Part shown: positions 12,001 to 21,866 of the stretch, piece after piece
Numbering within the stretch: the stretch's first letter is position 1
Layout: every line of letters starts with the position of its first letter
Assembly (NCBI RefSeq): GCF_964355755.1
Contig: NC_092671.1
Coordinates: forward strand, 5,837,001 to 5,901,000
DNA: 64,000 nucleotides
Direction of reading: 5' to 3'
Source: Antedon mediterranea
Lineage: Eukaryota > Echinodermata > Crinoidea > Comatulida > Antedonidae
Program-made: the position numbers and the translations under genes
Notes under the pieces: generated by a model
The model's input: only the letters and a program-made list of their open reading frames with translations
Database searches by the model: none
Told to the model about the DNA's origin: nothing

Positions 12001-14311
12001 GGGAGTCAACGGGAATCAAAGAGCCATAGACATCTCCAAAGGGATTTCTGACTTCATACTTATATTTCATTAGAATCGCTTGTTTTTAAGATTAAAATGT
12101 GCAAAACTCAAGAATTATGTGACTCTGAACAGAATCACAAGTTGTTTTCTGTTGCACTCAAACCGACAATCCCTGGATTTTACCAGCCTTAAATCATATC
12201 TTTATCATAATATTGATATAACATATATCATTTGACCTTTATGTAAAATGTTTATAAAATACATATAATTAAGGGGAAAGCCCTTACATCTGAGATTGCA
12301 ACACAAGTGTTTGATAAAAATTGATTGCTCGCCTAAATTTTGAGCACTGTGTTACATTGATTGAAATATCTTCACTAAAGCTAGGACAAAGACGCGACAC
12401 AAGCGGGTTGACCAACGACAGTTCGAATAATCCATCATCACTTGGGATTGGTCAACTCACTTACGTTGTGTTACGTCCTTGTGTATGGTCTATAGTGGGA
12501 ACCAAGCATTATGTTGGATACATGTACCTCAACTTTATATGAAAAGTTGTACTAATGGAAACATAACATGTGAAAATCATTTTATTACAATTTTACCATA
12601 AAAATACTTTTCTACCAGTTTTTATATTTTCTGCTCATAATATCATCAGATATCGTTAAAATCATCATCAGTTAATTAGCAAACTTCATTAATTACTATC
12701 ATGCCGTAATAATCTAATCTTGTTGCTATTTTTGTCTCGTAATCAGGGGCTGCTTCCTGACGTCTTCTCTCATCGCTACGCTCTCGTTGAGTTTAACAAT
12801 TCCGTTATCTGTAATTGCTGATATTATTCTCAATGATGTAAGATCTATTTTCAGTTTTATTGACAGAAATTTTGCTTTATTATGAAAGTGAGACAGTTTT
12901 CTATTTGGTTTCATAATAATTATGTTACTTTAATTTATAGTTATTTGAAATAAGGTTATTTAATCTGCAGTTGATTAATCAAATGTGTTTTTATTATTTA
13001 AATTATATTTTAGTTATATTGGTATTAGTCAAGTATTAACAATTAATTGTACTAAAATCATTTCACCTTTATAATTTTTGTCATTATTAAAATGAATTAT
13101 TCAGTTGTTTTGAAGCATATTGCTTAAAACCTAGTAACATTAAATTGAACATGGAAACGTTGATCATTTTATGCTATACCGATACACACCCCAATCTTGC
13201 TTGTATTTTGTATTTTAAACAACGTATTTTATCTGTATTTTAACCAATTTTAACCTCATTCTTGTATTTTTATGTAGCTTTTTAACTTTGAACAAACAAA
13301 AATAATTGTACTGTATTTTACTGTGTTTGACCATGAATAAATAAAATATAAACATTTTGAATTCTTTTTCTATCTGTAGGTTGAGTTTAGTTGGATGTTC
13401 TTTGCTGGTGCTGGCCCTGTCTTCCTCTCATTCATAGCTGTTAGCATTTTAAATCATTACAATGACTGGGATCCAATAATGGTTGGCATCTGTAAATTGT
13501 TTTCTGGTATAAAAACCCTAGGTAGTGCAATATTTAAAAAGCGATCTGAGATAAGGTGAGTGGATTTTATTGTCTTGCTAAAGGAGATCCCAATGAAAAT
13601 AAGTTTTTTCTGAAACTTTCTTGGGGTATCCTCAGTTCATTCAATATTGTTTTCTTGTACCTTTTCTTTTTTTTTAAATGTTTGTCTATTTGTAAAATGA
13701 AATGAAATGAAATGAAAGCCATAGTAATTAACACTACAAGTATTAACAAACTATACATAACTATAAAGATTATATTGTGTATGATTACACTAAAAATTAT
13801 AATAGTTTGTGAAGCACAATATAAAACGATATCTAGATTTAGGTTAAACATATCTCCATCCTTTTACCTTTACACACTCACCATTGTCTAGTGGATGGGT
13901 CCTGATGTTTAGATTGAAATTCTCCCATAGCTAATTTGTTTTACTTTTTATGGCCTGTCTTTCCATGTTTTTGGGTGTCCATAAAACCATCTTTGCTCAC
14001 AGTAAAAATGTACAATTACTTTTTTTCTGTATATGTATCACAAGTTAAAATAAAACTTGGTTACTTCATGGTATTCACTACAAATTGTTGTTGTATGCTA
14101 GCAGGGCTAACACTCGTCAGGTCAAAAGTACAACCATAACGGACACATCTCTACAGGATTACATAACATGTATGGGCAGGAAGTTGGATTGTTTATTTTT
14201 TTATTATATATTTGTTTACGCTTTAGGACACCTGAAGACAGGGAGCAAAAGGAGAGTTTAATATCCATCCACAACGTTGAAAATGATGGTGAATCCAAGC
14301 AAGGGTCATAG
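91..14311 (+). CDS. SLC35F5: SLC35F5-like solute carrier (DMT superfamily), 3' 12 coding exons
   Basis: Predicted multi-pass membrane transporter of the drug/metabolite (EamA-like) superfamily. The substrate of SLC35F5 is not firmly known. Coding exons read from splice sites and phase: 91-240, 487-543, 3863-3950, 4427-4474, 4994-5133, 5389-5470, 5725-5812, 6338-6507, 7062-7221, 12747-12837, 13380-13555, 14227-14311 (TAG). They join in one frame to 444 codons. Family landmarks: NKPFF and FWKPWRQQC in the first exon, [82 protein letters not shown], and a short acidic tail. Compared with the roughly 520-residue vertebrate protein, the N-terminal 80-100 residues are missing because they lie before position 1. 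The 57-bp exon at 487 is phase 0 on both sides, so it could be skipped, and it is the least certain exon. The intron at 7222-12746 is the largest. Confidence 0.93.
258..345. mobile_element. MITE family A, copy 1 (left end deleted)
   Basis: Right terminal inverted repeat GTTTGATAGTGTAGACAGAG plus CTTTA is intact. The left end keeps only TAAAGCTCT before joining the internal repeat, so it is a truncated copy. It sits in the intron after the first visible SLC35F5 exon and contains one CCATATTTGG (CArG-type) sequence. Confidence 0.75.
544..1952. other. SLC35F5 intron, left part
   Basis: No exon seen. A patch at about 695-850 is less AT-rich and open on both strands (80 codons on the + strand) but has no recognised similarity or splice context. 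The rest is AT-rich, with the C-rich repeat described separately. Confidence 0.5.
1528..1541. repeat. Poly-C run of 14 in a degraded dispersed repeat
   Basis: Fourteen C in a row. The surrounding 1475-1795 has recurring AATAAACGCC, AATAAACGTCC and AATAAGCACCTCC phrases, so it looks like one degraded dispersed element with cytosine-rich steps. The family is not identified. Confidence 0.4.
1953..1989. repeat. GC-rich hairpin at the minisatellite border
   Basis: CTAGAGGG and CCCTCTAG flank a loop containing GAGC...GCTC, so the stem is 8 bp, one mismatch, then 4 bp. The loop has GAGCGAAGCGA. It abuts the start of the minisatellite and ends CTAGT, which resembles the CTRRT end of Helitrons, but no second Helitron end was found. 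Confidence 0.5.
1990..3742. repeat. AT-rich minisatellite, 18-20 bp unit, about 95 copies
   Basis: Tandem units CATATTATTTAAATTCCC (18 bp), with a 20-bp form that has an extra TA and a TTTCAAT variant, fill about 1.75 kb of the intron before SLC35F5 exon 3863-3950. Variant units occur in runs (for example five successive TTTCAAT units near 2630-2720), which shows local block duplication. The unit contains the palindrome ATTTAAAT. Not CRISPR: there are no unique spacers. Confidence 0.97.
3996..4185 (+). mobile_element. tRNA-derived SINE, copy 1
   Basis: A tRNA-like head (A-box-like TAGACAAGTGGTTAGGA, B-box-like TGCTTAAACTCCC) is followed by a body shared with 5512-5651: GAAAATACTAGGGA, CCACCCTACCACATAATGCT, and a tail ending in ACAGGAC. 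The head is mutated, so this is a fossil and not a tRNA gene. It lies 45 bp after exon 3863-3950. Confidence 0.55.
5512..5651 (+). mobile_element. SINE body, copy 2 (no tRNA head)
   Basis: Matches the body of the element at 3996-4185 along its whole length, including GAAAATACTAGGGAGGAT, CCACCCTACCACATAATGCT, CAGCTCTGCTCATTCC and AACACAGGACC. It is 5'-truncated, starting about 40 bp after exon 5389-5470. Confidence 0.6.
6843..6910 (-). mobile_element. tRNA-like SINE head (minus strand)
   Basis: On the minus strand GTGGAGTTGTGGCTTGGTAG resembles a tRNA 5' half with A box, and GGGTTCGAGTCC is a good B box about 50 bases on. The acceptor stem does not close, so a pseudo-tRNA at the head of a SINE is more likely than a working gene. 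Confidence 0.5.
7445..8008 (-). mobile_element. LINE (non-LTR retrotransposon) 3' fragment
   Basis: The minus-strand ORF 8008-7691 (105 codons) carries the typical C-terminal tail of LINE reverse-transcriptase ORFs: [20 protein letters not shown], a [12 protein letters not shown] block, then a [12 protein letters not shown] cysteine run. Downstream on that strand an AT-rich UTR ends in an A-rich tail (about 7490-7445). It is 5'-truncated and inserted in an SLC35F5 intron. Confidence 0.7.
8177..8232. repeat. Long perfect hairpin
   Basis: GGTTATCCGC and GCGGATAACC form a perfect 10-bp stem around CAAGT (8196-8220). The stem continues outward with TCAAGA-ATTAAT against ATTAATCTTGA after an internal bulge on the left. 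It may be a small inverted-repeat element or a structured RNA. No family is recognised. Confidence 0.6.
8787..8950. mobile_element. MITE family A, copy 2
   Basis: Terminal inverted repeats of about 25 bp (TAAAGCTCTGTCTACACTAT... at the left; its complement, diverged, ending CAGAGCTTTA at the right). Internal CCATATATGG, TGATGTCAT and two CCATATTTGG. It lies in the large SLC35F5 intron. TA at both outer ends fits a TA target site. Confidence 0.85.
10250..10411. repeat. Degraded dispersed repeat (CCCCTTAATAAGAG type)
   Basis: Repeated phrases TGTCCCCTTAATAAGAG, GTCCCCTGAATAAGAG and TTTCCCTTGAATAATGGG, ending GGGCTTCTACTGTA. They resemble the right end of the element at 56874-57149 (CCCTTAATAGGGG, TTCCACTGTA). 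Confidence 0.45.
11068..11131 (-). mobile_element. tRNA-like SINE head (minus strand), second copy
   Basis: Reads GTGGAGCTGTACCTTGGTGG, then a B box AGGGTTCAATC. It is clearly related to the head at 6843-6910 and lies in the same gene (large SLC35F5 intron). Confidence 0.5.
12371..12514. mobile_element. MITE family B, diverged copy
   Basis: Right end CTATAGTGGGAACCAAGCA matches the ends of the copies at 47071-47254 and 62692-62865. The left part has GACAAAGACGCGACACAAG and a TTGACCAA...TTGGTCAA internal inverted repeat. An old copy in the SLC35F5 intron. Confidence 0.55.
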
Positions 14312-14469
14312 GTCAGTATACAAATCCAGAATTCCGTTCAATAAAACGTGTCAAGTGAAGAAGAAACACATCTTGGGGGCAGGATGTTCGACGGAGGATC
14401 TTTGATGGAGTCGAAAGATAATCTTTGCTGTCAAAGGTCAAAAGATGATCATTAGCAGATATTCTTTAG

Positions 14470-14487
14470 AATAAACATGAAAATAAA
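14470..14487 (+). terminator. Candidate poly(A) signals of the SLC35F5-like gene
   Basis: Two AATAAA hexamers (14470-14475 and 14482-14487) lie about 160 bp after the stop codon, and another at 14340-14345. Further AATAAA copies occur near 15226. Nothing in the sequence settles which is used. Confidence 0.3.
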
Positions 14488-15251
14488 AGCTGTTGCTGTC
14501 AAGATAGTCATTGACTTACCAAGAACAGCAATATGTTTGTAATTAATCAGTAATGTCTTAATGTTTGGTGTATTCGTCTTTAAAAAAATCAATTTGATCT
14601 TAAGCTATTAACGTCTCTCATCATGTGGCCTTGGTGAATGTTTTAATAACAGAAAACGACAACTTAATTTTCACTTTAAAATTTTATATTATGTACAGTA
14701 CAGTGCTTGAATGTAGGTTGTGATTGGTTTGCGCCAATGCAAGTAATTGGCCTATCATAAGTAAGGCAGGAAGGCTCCTCTCTTACGATAGGTGGAATAA
14801 CTTTGTGAAAATGTTTAGCTACAAGTAACCAAGTTTAGGGGATATGACAAATGTCAAAAAGATTGTGTCCACTTTAATACCATGAGGATCAAAGTGGAGC
14901 CTCTTGTTTAAAAAACGTTGTTTTTTTTTAAATTTTTGTTGTCAACATTGTTTCTTCAAATAAGGTAGATATTTTAAGCCAACAACTACCTGATGAAAAA
15001 ACTTGTCCAAGCGATGTATACATACTTACGTACACAAAGGTTTAGGTCATAGTTCATTGCAACTAATTCATGACATTCCAAACGTAACTTTAAGTGGGAC
15101 AATTTACATGTTAATGTTGACCTAAATATATCTAAACTAAATATGATAACATTTACGACGACAACTTATCGTTAAAATGTGCATTCGGCATATTAATTGA
15201 TAAGGATAATCAATTTCAATGTGAAATAAATTTATTTTAAGACAAACATCC

Positions 15252-15403
15252 TTAAGCTTTTGTCTACACTATCAAACTAGTTTAACAAAAAGAGTGATGT
15301 GCCAAAATATGGTAGTGATATGCCCAAATATGGTACACCGTACAGTACATCATCATTTCCATACATGGGCACATCACATTTTGATAGTGTAGACAGGGCT
15401 TTA
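15252..15403. mobile_element. MITE family A, copy 3
   Basis: Intergenic copy, inverted relative to copy 2 in its asymmetric core: the CCAAATATGG-type repeats come before the CATCATC and ATGGGCACATCAC parts. Ends TTAAGCTTTTGTCTACACT and GATAGTGTAGACAGGGCTTTA. Confidence 0.8.
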
Positions 15404-17424
15404 TAATGTGTAACACTCGTTCATGTGTTGTTGCCATTTAAAAAGACATATCCACCTCAAATTTATACAAAAAATAAATTAACGTTTAATTGACAGTATA
15501 GCAAAATGAGTCATTGTTTACGTTATTAATACCAATAATGCATTTTAATATTATGACTCATTTTTAGAAATATGTTATATTTAAATTCTGCTAAATCGAC
15601 AACATTAATAAAGTTTAAGGACATTTAGTTTTAAAATTAAAGGTTGCTTTAATGGTATTTTAACATTGTTGCCAGCACTGTACAATAGTTGGTTTATTGG
15701 GCACGCATTTTAACCCGCTGTTTTCAAAAAGACTACTTATTGTGTAGAGGTACAGGTACATGATGTCAGCACAATTACAAGCACACTTTTTATCCCGCTG
15801 TTTCAAAACTTTTTGTTCGGTGGTGCAGGAACATGATATTTAAAAGGCTGAAATGTACAGAAATAAATGCAAAATATTAAATAATTGTGTAAAATTAACA
15901 TTAATAATTTGTAAAACACATAACTACCTTTCAATGGAAAGAATTCCATAGGTTAATCATTTATGGTCTTTTTTTTTTTTTTCACGTCCATTTGGTTTAC
16001 CAAGTAAGAGTGAAATTACAATTACAATTAATAATTTTACTCTTCCCTTGGTTTGCACACTATAATTGTGAGCTTTACAATATAGTTGCATGAATGAATG
16101 AAAAATGTGTTTACTTTGGAATGTATATTTCGTTTTCTACAAACATGTAATTTTCTAAAATCATTTTTTGCTGCATCTATATACAAATCAAATAATGTAA
16201 TCAATAATATTATTACCGATGTCAATTTATTATTTTATATCATTTTATCTATGTGAAAATAAAATGTATTAGTTCAATAGATATAGCATTTTCAATCGGC
16301 TTTATTCAAAGGTTCTTTATTTAAATTTGTTTACAGTTTTTTTTCCACAAAATTTAAAATACGTTCATAATATTTCGCATCAATTTTGATAATTTATTTA
16401 CAACTATTTTCTTACCATGTATTACCAAGATATTAATATTCATTTTATTGTTCGTTCAATCAATTCATGAATATTCATGAGAACATTTGCATTCTTCCGT
16501 ATAATTGCAATTGTAAATATAAAAAATAAAAGGTATTAATGGTATTTTGTAAATAATATATTTATTAAACTAATTATCTTCACTTTGTATATAAAATGTA
16601 ACAAAATGGCATCGGGTGAGAAGGATGAAATAAAGTCAAGTAAAGTCCTTAAATAGGGTGTAAGTTTGTTTATTTTTATGTGTTTTTTAGTTCATTTAAT
16701 AATAATAATATTTATTTGATCACAATTGAAAAATAACCAGAATTGCTAAAGCCCAAATAGATTCTGCACTTAATACTCTATACAATACAAATAAAACGTT
16801 AGAGTAATTATAGTTAATTATAAGAACAAAACTGTCATAATTGTTAGTATATTATTAGGCCTATTATTATGAAATATTTTTGTTGTGTGTGTGACAATTT
16901 ATCAAAGTCCTTTCAACTTGATTTGTCCCAAAACCAAACTAAAGTACAATGAACAATTACAATATAAAAAGCAGTACAAACTATATTTAAAATAAACTAA
17001 ACTTCTCAGAATTAATTACATTAATTTAAAAAGCCTTAAAAGAAATAATCATATACAAGTCTTCTGTATTCTAAAATACAATAACAAAAATGCAAATACA
17101 TGAATCTCCCTGAATAAAAAAAATCGTTATGCAGTATGTATGTCCTCCAAAAGAAATTTGTCGCGTTGTTAAATAATCACTTTTATGCAATATGTTGAGT
17201 TTAGTCATTTAAAAAACTTTCTGACCGTGTCTCTCATCGCTGAGGTCAACGACAGGTCACCAGTCGATCTAATTAGAATACATTATGCTTGGAATGTTAT
17301 AAACACCACCTGTACTGTAATACGGGTAACTGGTAGCTGCATACTCATGTCAGAGAAATACCCGATGACAAACCAATTATTGCTTCTTCCGTTTTCTAAA
17401 TAAGCATCACGTTGAATGATAAAC

Positions 17425-17599
17425 TAAAGCTCTGTCTACACTATCAAACATTATGTGACAACAAAAATGTGATGTGCCCATATATGGACATGATGACATC
17501 ATATCACTACCATATTTAAGCATATCACTACCATATTTCGGAATATCACTACCATAGTTGGGCACATCACACATGTTTGATAGTGTAGACAGTGCTTCA
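17425..17599. mobile_element. MITE family A, copy 4
   Basis: Full-length copy with an extra internal repeat unit: four tandem copies of the ATATCACTACCATATTT-type motif. Right end slightly diverged (AGTGCTTCA). Confidence 0.85.
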
Positions 17600-17859
17600 G
17601 GCGACATAAGCTTTCTAATACTTGCTTTTATCATTCAACACATGCATAGATAAGTAGGCCTATGCGATCTGTTTTATTTTTAAATATTTCACTTCTATTG
17701 GTTTCTTTTCTCCAAACAAGCTAGGCCTACTTCATAAAAAAATTATATTGTTCACGCGAAAAGTTTTCTAGGTTTTCCGACATTTTTTCGGAAATCACTA
17801 ATAAGCCAGTCGCATACATTATTACTTATTTAGTGAAGTACTGTATGCCTGAATTTCCA

Positions 17860-18045
17860 TAAAGCTCTGTCTACACTATCAAACAACAACTCCCTGATCA
17901 AACTAGTTTGACAAAAAATGTGTGATGTGCCAAAATAATGATAGTGATATGCACAAATATGGTAGTGATACGACATCATCATGTCCATATATGGGCACAT
18001 CACACGTTTTTGTCACATAAAGTTTGATAGTGTAGACAGAGCTTA
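17860..18045. mobile_element. MITE family A, copy 5
   Basis: Full-length copy only 260 bp from copy 4 and in the opposite core orientation. About 20 extra bases after the left repeat (CAACTCCCTGAT) are followed by a second AAACTAGTTTGAC motif, which suggests a small internal insertion or duplication. Confidence 0.85.
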
Positions 18046-18249
18046 ACGCTTCCACATGAAATTATAAATTATATTTTTCTGCAAATTATTTGAACAACAT
18101 TTATTCATGCTTACTCTCCACCAAAATTAATTTTTAATGTAAATTATGTGACTTTTCGTTGTGTTTGAAAATCAACATTTCATTTTTTTTTTTTTTTTTC
18201 ATTGTAAGGCCTATATTTTTGTTTTATGTTTTTTTTTTAAATATTTAAT

Positions 18250-18650
18250 CCTTCGACAACTAACCAATCAGAGCTCATCACTCCCATGACATACTGTCGG
18301 CCTAAAGATGAGAATACATTTAGTAACCTTGATTTCGTAATATTGATTAATATCAAGATTGTTCAGGTAGGCCTATTATATGGCCCCCTGTGCTTACTTG
18401 AAATCCCGATTAAATATTTATTTTACTCCGACAACCAACCAACAAGCGCTCAATACTCCGATGGCATAATGTTGGCCTAGATGAGAATACATTTAGTGTG
18501 ACCACGATTTCGTAATATTGATTAATATCGGGATTTTTTAGGTAGGCCTATATGGCCCTGGGCTTCTTACTTGAAAATCCTATGTTATTCCTTCCCAACT
18601 AACCAATCAGAGCTCATCATTCCTATGACATACTGTCGGCCTAAATAAAA
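18250..18650. repeat. Tandem repeat of about 170 bp, 2.4 copies
   Basis: CAACTAACCAATCAGAGCTC ... ATACTGTCGGCCTAAA recurs at about 18259, 18431 (diverged) and 18597. The first two units continue with GAGAATACATTTAGT, GATTTCGTAATATTGATTAA and TATGGCCC. The third copy stops early. Confidence 0.75.
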
Positions 18651-19810
18651 ATGGATCGTAATTTACAATTTGTTGTCACCTTCTTTTCATTTAGTTAATT
18701 AAACTACAAAAACTAACAAATGGATTTTTTTTTTTTGTTGGTACAGTATTGTAAGTTTTTAAAATTATTTCGTTTTAATTTGATAAGCACCCACGTTTAC
18801 ATAATATGCCACTGTTTTACTCGATAAGGATATCTGTTGTGATATCAGGAGAATATATGTGAATTTCGATTCAACATTTCGTTTCTTATTTTTAAAACAT
18901 CACATGACAACACATATCCAAATATAAACCCGTGTAAACAAGCTCCTGCTTATTTTTTGTTGGGTTTTTTTGCTTTAAATTACAGTTTTTTCAGGTAAAT
19001 AATAAAGGTTTTACTTTCGGATCTGTATATCGATTGATCATTAGACTGATTGGCTTCATCGATTATTGATTGATTTAAAATCGAGTTTTACAGATCGTTG
19101 CCAGCCTTCCGAAATGTTTATCTGTTAAAATCGGTAAAAATTATTTAAAGAATCAATCAATTTTCCATCAAAAAAAAATTTGCATCCGGGTCGTCAAGTG
19201 TGTACATTGACATGGGCTATCATTCCCATCCCACTACCTAACTGTAAATTCAAATTCCGGACCTAATTTTATTTTCGCCGTTTCTGAATGAAATTTTTAA
19301 ATTTAATACTAAATATTAAACCTTTACGAACATGAAGTTTCAATTTATACTATTTTAATAAATTTTAAAAAGTATATATAGGAACCTATTTATATATGTT
19401 AAATATTGTTGTATTTATTTTATTTCAGGCGGTTTTAATATAACGCCTTACACATATAGGCCTAATATAATAGACTGTAGGCCTATACAAAATATACATG
19501 AACAATACAGGAAGCCCTATGAAAATATAAAGCAGGCCTATTGTGCACCTACCGACCTCAAAATTGTTTTAATGACGATAATGTTTAATTCAATGGTCTT
19601 TTTTATTGAATGTTTTAAAGTCACGTATGCAAAAGTTTGTATTTTTAATTGTTATATTCCGGGTCTCGTATTAAGTTGTTGGTAGTCGTGACCGCCGAGT
19701 TCACGATGATGACATCATCATTATTCGCTTACTCCATGATGTCGTCATCATAATTTGCTTTCGGGTTGGGAGAGATTCGCAGCTCTGGAAACGTAATGCA
19801 CAAATTGCAC

Positions 19811-20441
19811 ATTGGGGCATGTCATCTGATATTCAAGTGGTAGGCAAGTGCGGACTTCAATGCTGAGTACGACTTTGGAAATGTTCCAATTTTGGGACAG
19901 ATGATTTGCTTGTATAGGATATAAACATAATATGTTAACTGGTACTTAATTTTGAGGAATATAGTATTGCAATTATCATTATAGGTTCAAAAACATTTTG
20001 AGTTCCGCATCGTTGAGCCAGTGGCGGGTTTAGTCAGACTCCTCCACCACCATTTCGCAGCAAGGCCCAAGGTGAATCCTGTCACTCAGGCAGGTATGAA
20101 TGGTTGACAACTTGTTGCTGTGTTGAATGTTCGGAATCTAAAGATACAGGATATCATGTTAAAATGGTAAGCACACCACTGATATTATAGGCCTAGCTTT
20201 TTTGAATGAGTATTTAAGTAAGTGTTAAGTAATACCATATATAAGAATAGCTCCAATGTCGTCATTTAAGTTCATTCAAGAGTGTAAAAAATGTGACAGT
20301 CATTCAGGTCGAAACGACCGAGTAAAGATTGATAGGTAACATAGGCGGATCCACATAGGCCTACCAGACTTGTTGCTGTATTGGAATACACATAGGGGCA
20401 TGTCATCTGATATTTAAGTGGTAGGCAAGTGTAGACTTAAT
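19811..20441. repeat. Direct repeat pair of about 50 bp
   Basis: GGGGCATGTCATCTGATATT and GTGGTAGGCAAGTG occur at 19814-19853 and again at 20396-20434, about 582 bp apart. A second shared phrase, ACTTGTTGCTGT, lies at 20109 and 20368. This looks like a broken tandem duplication or two copies of one repeat. Confidence 0.55.
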
Positions 20442-21065
20442 GGAATGTAAGACTTCACAAGCAAGAGAGCTGTGGTGTAATGAGACAGCAATGTTTAAAA
20501 CTTAACATTTAAAAGAGACATTTTTTAAAAACAATTTTAGCAAATAATTATCAGAATAGAAGGAAAATTTATGTCATTCAAATATTTTTTTCTATTCATT
20601 CTAGTTTAGGGTAGACCTATAATTTCAACCGATTGGTGATCTTTAAAATAGTAACCTTAAAAGATGTTTTATATTATTGTATTGTTACCATTTCTGTTTT
20701 AATTTTATCTACTAATTCTATCTAATGATAATCTATTAATCCATTAATATACATTTATATATTTTTTTCTCCTTTCAATGTATAATTTTCTTGTTTGTTC
20801 ATCAGTTTGATAATTGTGATACTGTAGTTTTATTTTTTTCATACGGCCTTGTGGAAGAATACATTTTGTTGTGAACGAGCCTTCATTTTAAAATAAAGAT
20901 TTTAGTATTATTATTATAGTGTGTTTCAATGCTCTATGGTATATAACTGACTGAAAGATAATATGTATGATAATATGATAATATACCATAACACAGGATT
21001 GTCTGGTTTAAGAGTTCAATCCACACACTCTGTAAACAATTAAGTTTATTATTCAAAGTATGTTT

Positions 21066-21866
21066 ATGTTATGCGCGATTTGAACGATTTGCGCAATTTG
21101 AAATTGCGCAAAAAAATCCTTGCGCAATTTGAAATTGCGCAAAGAATTCTTGCGCAATTTAAAATTGCGCAAGGATTTTTTTGCGCAATTTCAAATTGCG
21201 CAATCAACTTGCGCAATTTCAAATTGCGCAAGAAAATCTTTGCGCAATTTTAAATTGCGCTGCACAATTTGTAAATTGCGCAAGATAGTTCTTGCGCAAT
21301 ATGACACCTTTGCGCAATTTGAAAACGAACTGTAAATTTTCCCATACATGGCTAGGCTAGGCCTAGGCAGAGGAGTTTAAAATTTAGTATTTTATTATAT
21401 AAATAAGACCATTTCAATGAAGATAATGTTTAATACTCACTTTTTAAGTTTTTAATATTAGTTTAAGCTAGGCCATGTAACCTAGTCAGTATCAGTAGTC
21501 CAGACCCTAGCTAGGCTAGAGTAGTATAGCCGGCCGCCCGCGCCGCGCCCGCCTGGTGGAACACCACCGCTTCGTTTTCCTTCGTCGGTTCTTCGACGGT
21601 ATGCTAACTTATAACAATATTTGCACTACTAAAATAAGGAAATGCGATATTTATCTTTAATTTTGAATCATTCTTAGAAATTACTATAAAAATATGGGTG
21701 TGCATGATTTCACAATCTGTCGAAAAACCTTGCGCAATTTGCAGATTACTTGCGCAATTTAATACGTTGCTTGCGCAATTTGAAACACATGTTTCAATTC
21801 AAATTGCGCAAGGATTTTTTTTGCGCAATTTCAAATTGCGCAAATCGTTCAAATCGCGCATAACAT
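21066..21866. mobile_element. Foldback DNA element with about 70-bp inverted ends made of TTGCGCAA palindromes
   Basis: The two ends are near-perfect inverted repeats of about 70 bp (left begins ATGTTATGCGCGATTTGAAC; the right end is its complement, one A longer in an A-run and one base shorter near its inner edge). Inside the left arm, 23-bp palindromes (TTGCGCAA, 7-bp spacer TTTGAAA or variant, TTGCGCAA) recur at 21089, 21120, 21150, 21181, 21209 and 21240, a 28-31 bp period. A smaller cluster lies at 21729-21850. I count 20 TTGCGCAA octamers. The middle has a GC-rich patch (21530-21600) with short hairpins in an otherwise AT-rich element. No transposase is present, so it is non-autonomous. 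I could not fix a target-site duplication. Confidence 0.8.

Larger units (their letters stand above)
7222..12746. other. Largest SLC35F5 intron
   Basis: 5.5 kb without any exon I can support. Contents: LINE fragment 7445-8008, hairpin 8177-8232, MITE A copy 2, a repeat related to the 57-kb hAT-like element (10250-10411), a tRNA-like SINE head (11068-11131) and MITE family B copy (12371-12514). The remainder is plain AT-rich DNA. Confidence 0.6.
14312..21065. other. Intergenic region, left part
   Basis: No gene seen on either strand; the ORFs are short and without codon or motif support. It holds the SLC35F5 3' UTR, MITE A copies 3-5, a loose duplication at 15700-15840 (CCCGCTGTTT repeated 80 bp apart), the tandem repeat at 18250-18650 and direct repeats at 19811 and 20392. 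The octamer TAGGCCTA is conspicuously frequent from about 17650 to 21370. Confidence 0.55.
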
